NCBI GenBank assembly: GCA_002392525.1
Contig: DGHE01000099.1
Location: 1 to 13,239, forward strand
Direction of reading: 5' to 3'
DNA length: 13,239 bases
Source: Bacteroidales bacterium UBA3856
GTDB taxonomy: Bacteria; Bacteroidota; Bacteroidia; Bacteroidales; UBA932
The position numbers and the translations under genes are program-made. The number at the start of each line of letters is the position of its first letter. Position 1 is the stretch's first letter. The notes under the pieces are model-generated. The model searched no databases. It saw only the letters and a list, made by a program, of their open reading frames with translations, and was not told where the DNA came from. Shown in pieces: positions 1 to 5,807 of this stretch.

Positions 1-149
1 TTCTTGTTCTTCTTCACATGCTCAGTAAGGTGAGCGATACGGTAGGAAAATAAAGCAACCTGACTCTCAGGAGAGCCGGTGTCCTTATTGGACTTCCCGT
101 ACTTCGCGAAAATCTCTTGCTTTTTCTCAGGCTGTAAATATTCTGCCAT
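1..149 (-). CDS. rpsO: 30S ribosomal protein S15, N-terminal part (cut by window edge)
   Basis: S15 is a primary-binding protein of the 30S subunit; it contacts the 16S rRNA central domain and the bridge to 23S rRNA. The reverse complement reads from an ATG at 149 without a stop to the window edge, giving 49 complete codons. The protein starts [18 protein letters not shown] and contains the S15 hallmark [16 protein letters not shown] followed by [10 protein letters not shown], the start of the basic helical region. Full S15 is about 89 residues, so roughly the C-terminal 40 lie outside the window. It has its own promoter and a structured leader, and lies on the same strand 92 bases downstream of the lipoprotein gene. 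Family identification is secure from the motif. The overlapping frame at 14-238 on the same strand is a shadow. Confidence 0.95.
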   Translation of the reverse strand, partial: MAEYLQPEKKQEIFAKYGKSNKDTGSPESQVALFSYRIAHLTEHVKKNK

Positions 150-180
150 TGTGCAATGAGTTTTGTTTGGTTATAAATGC

Positions 181-197
181 TGCGGGACCTTCCCGCA
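181..197 (-). promoter_or_regulatory. Hairpin in the rpsO 5' leader
   Basis: A perfect 7-bp inverted repeat, TGCGGGA / TCCCGCA, flanks a 3-base loop. On the minus strand a run of six T precedes it and none follows, so it is not a standard intrinsic terminator on that strand. It falls just downstream of the predicted transcription start and 31 bases before the rpsO ATG, in the untranslated leader. S15 represses its own mRNA in several phyla by binding leader RNA, and the structures differ between phyla. An autoregulatory role here is inference from position only. Confidence 0.45.
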
Positions 198-207
198 AAA
201 AAGCTTG

Positions 208-239
208 CAAAATTAAGTAAATTTTTTGGATTTGCCAAA
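208..239 (-). promoter_or_regulatory. Bacteroidota-type promoter of rpsO
   Basis: On the minus strand TTTG (239-236) is followed by 20 bases and then TAATTTTG (215-208), which matches the Bacteroidota -33/-7 pattern of TTTG and TAnnTTTG. Transcription should begin near 200-203, leaving a leader of about 50 bases before the rpsO ATG at 149. The -33 element lies only three bases past the stop codon of the upstream lipoprotein gene, so rpsO can be transcribed independently of it. No start site was measured; this is a pattern match. Confidence 0.7.
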
Positions 240-241
240 TT

Positions 242-1333
242 TTACTTCAGGGCCTTCTCCAGGGCCGCCCAGTGTTCGGGGGTCATGCGGTTAGCACTGA
301 GAAGGCATATACCGCTGGCCCCGGCATTCAGGGAGTTCTTCACGGCCGTCCCAATCTCTGAGGGCGTGAGGCCCCCATCCTTGGGGTGAGTGTATTCATC
401 ACGGTGTTCCCAATCCCGGCAAATGCGGAGACCGCTCATCACGGGTATATGGCCGGCCGCTTCCACTTCTTCGGAAACTACGCTGCAGAGCCAGTCCAGG
501 CCTTCGTCGTAGTAGGCGTTGTAGTTCATGGGAAAGAACATGTCCACCGTCCACTGGTTCCACTGCTGGCGGACCATGTGTTCTGCATAGGAAATGGGGC
601 CGGGGAAAACGTCCACGCTCACCTTCTTGCCCACCTGGTGAATGGCGCGTGCCATGCGGTCAACGAACAGGGTGAGCTGGTCGCAGCGGAACTGGGCCCA
701 CTGGAACACGGTGGAAGGGTCTTCCACGTGGCGGATGTCAATGCCCGTCTGTTCCATGAAGATGCGGGCGCAGTTGTCGCAGTAGCAATAGTCGGCCGGA
801 GCATATTCGCTGTGGTCGTTCTCCGTGCCATAGATTTCACTGAGGGCGTGGGGTAGGATGACGTCCGGGTAACGGATGAAATCCAGACGCACATAATCTA
901 CGTCGGGGATGCGTGCCACCTCCAGGTATTTCTCTTCCAGGAAAGCCTGTACGTCGGGGTTGGCGGGATCCAGGAAACGGTAGCTGTCAATGTAGTTGGG
1001 GTGCTGGTCCGAGCTCTGGCCCAGGCGGTTTACGGCATACCACTCATGGGGCATGCCTTTTCTCATCATGGAAGGAACCCAGGCATGGTACTCCAACCCT
1101 TCCGCATGGGCGCGGGCTGATGCTCCACGGATGAGGTCCAGGTCCTTGCACTCGATGCAGACACCTGTCACGCCATGGCCCTTCCACTTACGAAAATGCG
1201 CCTGGAGCGTGTCCAGATTGGCTCGGTCGTCGATGGACTGCCATACGTATACAGGAGTTCGCATTTCCATAGGGCTGGAACAGGCAGCCAGGAAAAGGGT
1301 GGCAAGTATGATTATTAAGGCGTTAGGCTTCAT
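242..1333 (-). CDS. Putative glycoside-hydrolase-like TIM-barrel lipoprotein
   Basis: This encodes a 363-residue protein with a lipoprotein signal peptide: a basic N-terminus, a hydrophobic stretch at 5-17 and the lipobox LAAC with Cys18, so it should be lipid-anchored. The residues after the Cys (SSPMEMRT) lack an obvious acidic surface-export signal, so the periplasmic side is more likely; that is inference. The rest resembles the putative glycosyl-hydrolase (GHL10/DUF187-like) barrels: DYVRLDFIRYP at 146-156, DMFFPMNYN at 264-272 and GASGICLLSANRM near the end, all strand-like segments of that fold. A C-x-C-x2-C cluster (Cys183, 185, 188) and a C-x2-C (59, 62) could form a metal site or disulfides. 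The ATG at 1333 is preferred; an in-frame TTG at 1339 would add two residues. It is divergent from rpiB. Substrate and activity are unknown. Confidence 0.7.
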   Translation of the reverse strand: MKPNALIIILATLFLAACSSPMEMRTPVYVWQSIDDRANLDTLQAHFRKWKGHGVTGVCIECKDLDLIRGASARAHAEGLEYHAWVPSMMRKGMPHEWYAVNRLGQSSDQHPNYIDSYRFLDPANPDVQAFLEEKYLEVARIPDVDYVRLDFIRYPDVILPHALSEIYGTENDHSEYAPADYCYCDNCARIFMEQTGIDIRHVEDPSTVFQWAQFRCDQLTLFVDRMARAIHQVGKKVSVDVFPGPISYAEHMVRQQWNQWTVDMFFPMNYNAYYDEGLDWLCSVVSEEVEAAGHIPVMSGLRICRDWEHRDEYTHPKDGGLTPSEIGTAVKNSLNAGASGICLLSANRMTPEHWAALEKALK

Positions 1334-1371
1334 GCTCAAACAATGTACGCTCCGTTAGGAAATCGGTCGTG

Positions 1372-1402
1372 CAAAAATAATGGAAATTATGCAAAACTAC
1401 AA
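1372..1402 (-). promoter_or_regulatory. Promoter of the lipoprotein gene
   Basis: On the minus strand TTG (1402-1400), 20 bases, then TATTTTTG (1379-1372) fit the Bacteroidota promoter pattern. Initiation would be near 1365, about 30 bases before the ATG at 1333. It lies back to back with the rpiB promoter in a 121-base divergent spacer. Pattern match only. Confidence 0.6.
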
Positions 1403-1425
1403 CACATTTTCCGTCCGTTTTTTCG

Positions 1426-1433
1426 TATCTTTG
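1426..1433 (+). promoter_or_regulatory. Promoter -7 element for rpiB-truB
   Basis: TATCTTTG matches the TAnnTTTG -7 consensus. No good TTG is found about 20 bases upstream (the region there reads CACATTTTCC), so the -33 element is weak or absent. Initiation would be near 1438-1440. That leaves about 15 bases before the ATG at 1455 and almost no leader before the ATG at 1443, which favours 1455 as the rpiB start. Confidence 0.6.
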
Positions 1434-1454
1434 CATATTATAATGACAAAACCT

Positions 1455-1886
1455 ATGAAAATCGGTATTTGCAACGACCACGCAGGCGTGGATTACAAAT
1501 TCAAGCTGGTCAAAATGCTCCAGAAAAAAGGCATCGAAGTCGTCAATTATGGAACGGATGCTCCTGATAGCGTTGACTATCCGGACTTTGCCCACCGGCT
1601 GGCATCGGCCGTCGAGGGCGGCGAGGTAGACCTCGGCATCGCCCTTTGCGGTACCGGTAACGGCATGGCCATGACCCTGAACAAGCACCAGGGTATCCGT
1701 GCGGGTCTGGCCTGGGAGACAGCCATCGGCAAACTCGTTGCTCAGCACAACAACGCCAACGTGCTGGTGCTGCCGGCCCGTTTCATCAGCTATCCCGTGG
1801 CATCGGCCATCGTGCGTGCCTGGCTGGAGACTCCTTTCGAGGGCGGCCGTCATCAGAAACGCATCGACAAAATTCCCTGCAAATGA
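1455..1886 (+). CDS. rpiB: Ribose-5-phosphate isomerase B
   Basis: This cytoplasmic enzyme interconverts ribose 5-phosphate and ribulose 5-phosphate in the non-oxidative pentose phosphate pathway. The 143-residue product has the normal RpiB/LacAB length and motifs: MKIGICNDHAG at the N-terminus, DYPDFAH at 41-47, the catalytic Cys65 in ALCGTGNGMAM, QHNNANVL at 97-104 and GGRHQKRI at 130-137. The start at 1455 is chosen because RpiB proteins typically begin MKIGI-DHAG. An ATG at 1443 would add four residues, and the longer frame from 1380 would begin upstream of the predicted promoter. The stop overlaps the truB start as ATGA, indicating translational coupling. Related sugar-phosphate isomerases (LacA/B) share the fold, but nothing nearby suggests galactose metabolism. 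Confidence 0.93.
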   Translation: MKIGICNDHAGVDYKFKLVKMLQKKGIEVVNYGTDAPDSVDYPDFAHRLASAVEGGEVDLGIALCGTGNGMAMTLNKHQGIRAGLAWETAIGKLVAQHNNANVLVLPARFISYPVASAIVRAWLETPFEGGRHQKRIDKIPCK

Positions 1887-2725
1887 GTTTTTACGTCCCC
1901 CGTCCCGGCGAGACGCTTTCCCACCACATAGAAGATTTCCCGGAAGGAGTGGTCCTTCCCATTGACAAGCCGTATCGCTGGACATCGGCCGATGTCATCC
2001 GTAAACTCAAGTGGAAAGCCATCCGTCATTTTGACAAGAAAAATCTGAAGGTGGGTCATGCGGGAACGTTGGATCCGCTGGCTACGGGAGTGCTTCTCGT
2101 ATGTATTGGAGATGCCTGCAAGAAGGCCCAGATGCTCCAGGACCACGACAAAGAGTACATTGCCGGCATCCGCTTCGGCGCAACAACCCCCTCCTACGAC
2201 CTTGAGAAAGAGATAGACCGGCATTTTCCCTTCGAACACATATCGGCCGATGCCGTCCGCGCCGCCCTTCCCGCGTTCCTTGGCGAGCAAGAGCAGGTTG
2301 CGCCTCTTTTCAGTGCAAAGAGCATAGATGGCGTGCGCGCTTACGAACTGGCCCGCAAACTGTACAGGCAGGGACGGGCAGAAGAACTCGATGCGGCCGC
2401 GATGGATTCCCTCCAGCGCAACCGCATCGTGATTTCTGAATTGGAACTCCTTTCTTTCGGGGCCTCTGTGCCGGTGGCGCCCCTTGACATGGAGAGCCGT
2501 GCGTCTTCGCGCATCAACGTGGCCGATACGTCGGCCCTGGGCCTGCCGGAAGCGTCCATTCGTATTGGCTGCTCCAAAGGCACTTACATCCGCGCCTTTG
2601 CCCGGGACCTGGGCGAGGCCGTGGGCTCCGGCGCCCACCTTTCCAGCCTCATCCGTTCCCGCAGCGGCGATTTTTCTGTGGAGAGCGCCCTCTCGCTCGA
2701 GGACGCCCTGTCCTTGTTCGAATAG
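1883..2725 (+). CDS. truB: tRNA pseudouridine(55) synthase TruB
   Basis: TruB isomerises uridine 55 to pseudouridine in the T-loop of most tRNAs. The 280-residue product has LPIDKPYRWTSADVIRKLK at the N-terminus, the catalytic motif GHAGTLDPLATGVL with the nucleophile Asp64, KEYIAGIRFGATTPSYD around Tyr92, a PLFSAKSIDGVRAYELAR segment at 141-158, and CSKGTYIRAFARDLGEAVG at 230-248. About 30 residues at 193-224, between the ELELLSF strand and the ASIRIGCSKGTYIR strand, look like an insertion, since these elements are usually nearly adjacent in TruB. This explains a length above what I expect for Bacteroidota TruB. The start is fixed by the 4-base ATGA overlap with rpiB. The gene ends three bases from the convergent gltX stop. 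Catalytic residues appear intact. Confidence 0.95.
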   Translation: MSFYVPRPGETLSHHIEDFPEGVVLPIDKPYRWTSADVIRKLKWKAIRHFDKKNLKVGHAGTLDPLATGVLLVCIGDACKKAQMLQDHDKEYIAGIRFGATTPSYDLEKEIDRHFPFEHISADAVRAALPAFLGEQEQVAPLFSAKSIDGVRAYELARKLYRQGRAEELDAAAMDSLQRNRIVISELELLSFGASVPVAPLDMESRASSRINVADTSALGLPEASIRIGCSKGTYIRAFARDLGEAVGSGAHLSSLIRSRSGDFSVESALSLEDALSLFE

Positions 2726-2728
2726 CAG

Positions 2729-4513
2729 CTAGATGCGGCCGAGTTTCTCGGCCACATATGTCATGCGGCGGGCGAACTCCTTTCGGCCGATGAAGCCCAG
2801 GATGGCGGCGATGCCCAGGCCGCTGGCGGCACCGGTAAGGGCCAGGCGCAGGCTGTTCATCACTTTTCCCATGGGGTACTCGCGCATTTTGATGTAGTCT
2901 TCGATGGCCTTCTCCAGGGCCTCGGTGGTCATGGCCCCGCGGTACACGTCCAGGTCGTCGAAACCAAATTCGGCTCCTGAGATGTACTGTGTTACCTCGA
3001 AGCAGTTCTCGTAGTGTTCCGGCTTCCAGAATTTGTCCACGTCTTTCGCAAGGAAAGGAGCTGTGGCAGCGTCGTCAAACACCTTGGCGCGGGGATCTGC
3101 CGGACGGTTGGGATCCACGGGCTTGGAAGGGAGACCTGCGCCGGCTTTGATGCCGAAGGCTTCGAAATCGGCGGGAGCCACAAAGAGGAAGTGGGCGATG
3201 TCCCACATGTCGGCCACAAAGGTGGCGCGCTCCTTGACCAGCTCGACGGCGGCCTCTACGTACTCACGCGTAAAGATGTGATTGGCAAAATCGGCCCCGA
3301 ATCCTTCGAAAGAGGCTCCGGCAGTGAGTGCGTTGCACGGGCAATCAACTACCTTGATGCCATGGCTCTCCAGCACGGGGATGAAAAGGTCTGTGAGCTC
3401 CGAAGTAGTCTTCAGGCGCAGATATTCTTTATTATACCACTTGGCTTTGTCGGGGTTGAACTTGGCACCGGCTTTCTGGACTTTGTCTAGGGAGAAGGCC
3501 TGCACCAGTTCCGGCAGGGTAAACATCTCACGGTCGTCGCCGGGATTCCAGCCCAGGAAGGCCAGAAGGTTCACGAAGGCCTCGGGAAAGTAGCCGTCCT
3601 CACGGTAGCCGTGGGAGACTTCGCCGGTCTCGGGGTTCTTCCAGGCCAGCGGGAATACCGGGAAGCCCAGTTTGTCGCCGTCACGCTTGGAGAGCTTGCC
3701 GTTGCCCACGGGCTTCAAGAGCAGGGACAGGTGAGCGAAGCGGGGCATGGTTTCTGTCCAGCCAAAAGCTTCATATAGCAGGTAGTGCAGCGGCAGGGAC
3801 GGCAGCCATTCCTCGCCGCGGATGACCTCGGTGATTTCCATGAGGTGGTCGTCCACGATATTGGCGAGGTGGTAGGTGGGCAGTTCATCGGCCCGCTTCC
3901 AAAGGACTTTGTCGTCCAGGGTGTCGGTGTTCACTTCCACGTGACCGCGGATGAGGTCGTCCATCTTCACCACGCGGTTTTCCGGCATCTTGAAGCGCAC
4001 GGTCCAGTCGGTGGTGGTCTCGAGGAGGCGCTTTACCTCGTCCTCGGGGAGACTGAGGGAGTTGCGAAGTTCTTTACGGGAAGCGGCATTATACATGAAG
4101 GTCTCACCTTTTGCCTCGGCTGCAGCACGCTTTTCGTTGAGCTCGTCGGCGCTGTCAAATGCGTAGTAGGCCCAGCCGGCGGCTACCAGCTGCTCTGCAT
4201 ATTGCCTGTAAATGGGGCGGCGCTGGCTCTGGCGATACGGTGCATGAGGGTGCTTTTCGGAAGCCACTTCCACCACTTTCCCGTTTTCATCCACGCCTTC
4301 GTCGGGGATGATGCCGCACCAGTTAAGGGCCTCGATGATATACTGCTCGGCTCCCGGGACAAAACGATGGGAGTCGGTATCTTCGATGCGGATGATGAAA
4401 TCTCCGCCTTTCTGCTTGGCGTACAGGTAGTTATAAAGCGCCGTGCGCACACCGCCCATATGCAGCGGGCCGGTGGGAGACGGGGCGAATCTTACGCGGG
4501 TTCTTCTTTCCAT
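2729..4513 (-). CDS. gltX: Glutamate-tRNA ligase
   Basis: This cytoplasmic class I aminoacyl-tRNA synthetase attaches glutamate to tRNA-Glu. The ATG at 4513 gives 594 residues beginning MERRTRVRFAPSPTGP, the usual GltX opening, and lies just downstream of a good promoter; the frame extends further upstream only into that promoter. The HIGH-type motif is HMGG (18-21) and the KMSKS-type motif is KLSKR (273-277). IRIEDTD (41-47) and the VIRGEEWLPSLPLHYLLY segment (230-247) fit the active-site domain. The C-terminal half appears to carry extra segments near 388-411 and 450-530, making the protein longer than the roughly 500 residues usual for GltX. Catalytic motifs are intact, so it should be active. 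It follows ftsZ by 56 bases on the same strand and converges on truB. Confidence 0.95.
   Translation of the reverse strand: MERRTRVRFAPSPTGPLHMGGVRTALYNYLYAKQKGGDFIIRIEDTDSHRFVPGAEQYIIEALNWCGIIPDEGVDENGKVVEVASEKHPHAPYRQSQRRPIYRQYAEQLVAAGWAYYAFDSADELNEKRAAAEAKGETFMYNAASRKELRNSLSLPEDEVKRLLETTTDWTVRFKMPENRVVKMDDLIRGHVEVNTDTLDDKVLWKRADELPTYHLANIVDDHLMEITEVIRGEEWLPSLPLHYLLYEAFGWTETMPRFAHLSLLLKPVGNGKLSKRDGDKLGFPVFPLAWKNPETGEVSHGYREDGYFPEAFVNLLAFLGWNPGDDREMFTLPELVQAFSLDKVQKAGAKFNPDKAKWYNKEYLRLKTTSELTDLFIPVLESHGIKVVDCPCNALTAGASFEGFGADFANHIFTREYVEAAVELVKERATFVADMWDIAHFLFVAPADFEAFGIKAGAGLPSKPVDPNRPADPRAKVFDDAATAPFLAKDVDKFWKPEHYENCFEVTQYISGAEFGFDDLDVYRGAMTTEALEKAIEDYIKMREYPMGKVMNSLRLALTGAASGLGIAAILGFIGRKEFARRMTYVAEKLGRI
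2737..2753. terminator. Perfect hairpin at the truB/gltX convergent junction (possible bidirectional terminator)
   Basis: GGCCGAG and CTCGGCC form a perfect 7-bp stem around a TTT loop. It lies 11 bases beyond the truB stop and within the last codons of gltX (about AEKLG). The genes converge with only three bases between their stop codons, leaving no other room for a terminator. Neither side has a T-run, so it is not a classical rho-independent terminator. A role in ending or protecting the 3' ends of both transcripts is inference. Confidence 0.35.
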
Positions 4514-4534
4514 TTGTATAGCGGTTTGAATCTG

Positions 4535-4565
4535 CAAAGTTAGCGGATTCCGTGCACAATTGCAA
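4535..4565 (-). promoter_or_regulatory. Bacteroidota-type promoter of gltX
   Basis: On the minus strand TTG (4565-4563), 20 bases, then TAACTTTG (4542-4535) match the Bacteroidota pattern. Initiation near 4529 gives a leader of about 16 bases to the ATG at 4513. The whole promoter fits inside the 56-base ftsZ-gltX gap, so gltX can be expressed separately from the dcw operon. No terminator-like hairpin with a T-run is visible after ftsZ, so read-through is also possible. Confidence 0.7.
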
Positions 4566-4569
4566 TGAA

Positions 4570-5805
4570 CTAATGCTTCCGTCGGATGGCGGGAGTAATT
4601 TCGAGGTCGCTCTTGGGCGCACCGGGCTCCAGGCACAGGACCGGCCGTTTGTCGGTGGCAAAATTGAAGTGCTTGGCGTTGTCGGAGTTGTTATAGCCGA
4701 TTTTGATGGGCTCCGGACCAGCGGGCAAATGCATTTCCCCGCCGTGCTCGGTCTGTTCCCATTCGAAATTCTCGTCAATGATAACGAGGTTGCCCAGGTT
4801 CTTGTCGAGGCCCAGGCCACCCAGGTCCATCTCGAATCCCGTGACAATGGCCGTGATGCGAACCTTGTCGCCAAACTCGGGATCATTGTCCCAGATGATG
4901 CCCTTCTTGAAGTGGTTGGCATCGCCGGTATATTCGGAAATCATGTCGTCAATGCGCTCGAGGTCGCTCATCTTGGCGCCGCGTTCGTTGTTGCCCGTGG
5001 TGATGTTCACCAGCACGTTCTTGGCGGTCTTGAGGTCGAAGTCATTGAGCAGCGGGCTCTCGAACGCACCTTTTACGGCCATCTCCAGACGGTCGTTGCC
5101 GGTTCCTTCTCCGCTGCCCATGAGGGCCATGCCGGAGTTCCGCATCATCTTGCATACATCCTGGAAGTCCACGTTGATGTAGCCGGGGCAGCTGATGACC
5201 TCGATGATGCCGCGCACCGCTGTGGCCAGCACTTCATCGGCCTTGGGGAACGCTTCCTGGATGAGGGTGTCTCCAAAGAACTGATACAGTTTCTCGTTAT
5301 TGATGATAAGGAGCGCGTCCACGTTCTTTTCCAGCTCGTGGATGCCGTCCACGGCCTTGGACTGGCTTTCATTGCCCTCGTTCCTGAACGGAATGGTCAC
5401 AACGGCCACCGTGAGAATGCCGCGGTCCTTGGCCATCTTGGCAATGACAGGGGAAGCGCCGGTTCCCGTACCGCCGCCCATGCCCGCCGTAATGAAGAGC
5501 ATCTTGGTTCCGCAGTCCAGCACCTTGCGGGCAATCTCGTCCTGGCTTTCCAGGGCGGCGTTGCGGCCGGCGGTAGGGTCGGTGCCGGCTCCCAGGCCGT
5601 TCTGCCCCATCTGGATTTTCACCGGAACTTCGCTGGAAGCCAGCGCCTGCGCGTCGGTATTGCACACGATGAAACTGCAGCCCTGAATGTTCTGCTTGTA
5701 CATGTAGTTCACCGCATTACAACCGCCGCCGCCTACTCCAATCACTTTGATGATGGCGGAGTCCTCCTCCCAGTCACGGGGAATGATATTGATATCTGCG
5801 TTCAT
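4570..5805 (-). CDS. ftsZ: Cell division protein FtsZ
   Basis: FtsZ is the tubulin-like GTPase that polymerises into the cytokinetic ring. The 411-residue product shows the GTP-binding elements in order: VIGVGGGGCNAVNYM at 21-35, NTDAQAL at 49-55, the tubulin signature GGGTGTG at 110-116, and the T7 synergy loop NVDFQDV at 211-217 with Asp213 and Asp216 for hydrolysis across the subunit interface. The globular part ends near 325. A linker of about 75 residues follows, then a C-terminal peptide, ITPAIRRKH, resembling the conserved FtsA-binding tail. The ATG at 5805 lies two bases beyond the ftsA stop. It is the last gene of the dcw run, as is typical. Nothing required for GTPase activity is missing. 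Confidence 0.97.
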   Translation of the reverse strand: MNADINIIPRDWEEDSAIIKVIGVGGGGCNAVNYMYKQNIQGCSFIVCNTDAQALASSEVPVKIQMGQNGLGAGTDPTAGRNAALESQDEIARKVLDCGTKMLFITAGMGGGTGTGASPVIAKMAKDRGILTVAVVTIPFRNEGNESQSKAVDGIHELEKNVDALLIINNEKLYQFFGDTLIQEAFPKADEVLATAVRGIIEVISCPGYINVDFQDVCKMMRNSGMALMGSGEGTGNDRLEMAVKGAFESPLLNDFDLKTAKNVLVNITTGNNERGAKMSDLERIDDMISEYTGDANHFKKGIIWDNDPEFGDKVRITAIVTGFEMDLGGLGLDKNLGNLVIIDENFEWEQTEHGGEMHLPAGPEPIKIGYNNSDNAKHFNFATDKRPVLCLEPGAPKSDLEITPAIRRKH

Positions 5806-5807
5806 GA

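Noticed and set aside
181..197. rpsO leader hairpin as an intrinsic terminator of the lipoprotein gene
   Set aside because: On the minus strand the T-run precedes the stem and none follows; it also lies downstream of the rpsO promoter.
14..238. Minus-strand 74-codon frame at the left edge
   Set aside because: It overlaps rpsO out of frame; the in-frame S15 sequence from 149 is unmistakable.
1380..1454. Extended N-terminus of RpiB starting at 1380
   Set aside because: This start lies upstream of the predicted promoter -7 element, and the added residues do not resemble RpiB, which usually begins MKIGI-DHAG.
4514..4636. Extended GltX N-terminus from 4636
   Set aside because: The extension runs through the gltX promoter and into ftsZ; canonical GltX begins at the Met at 4513.
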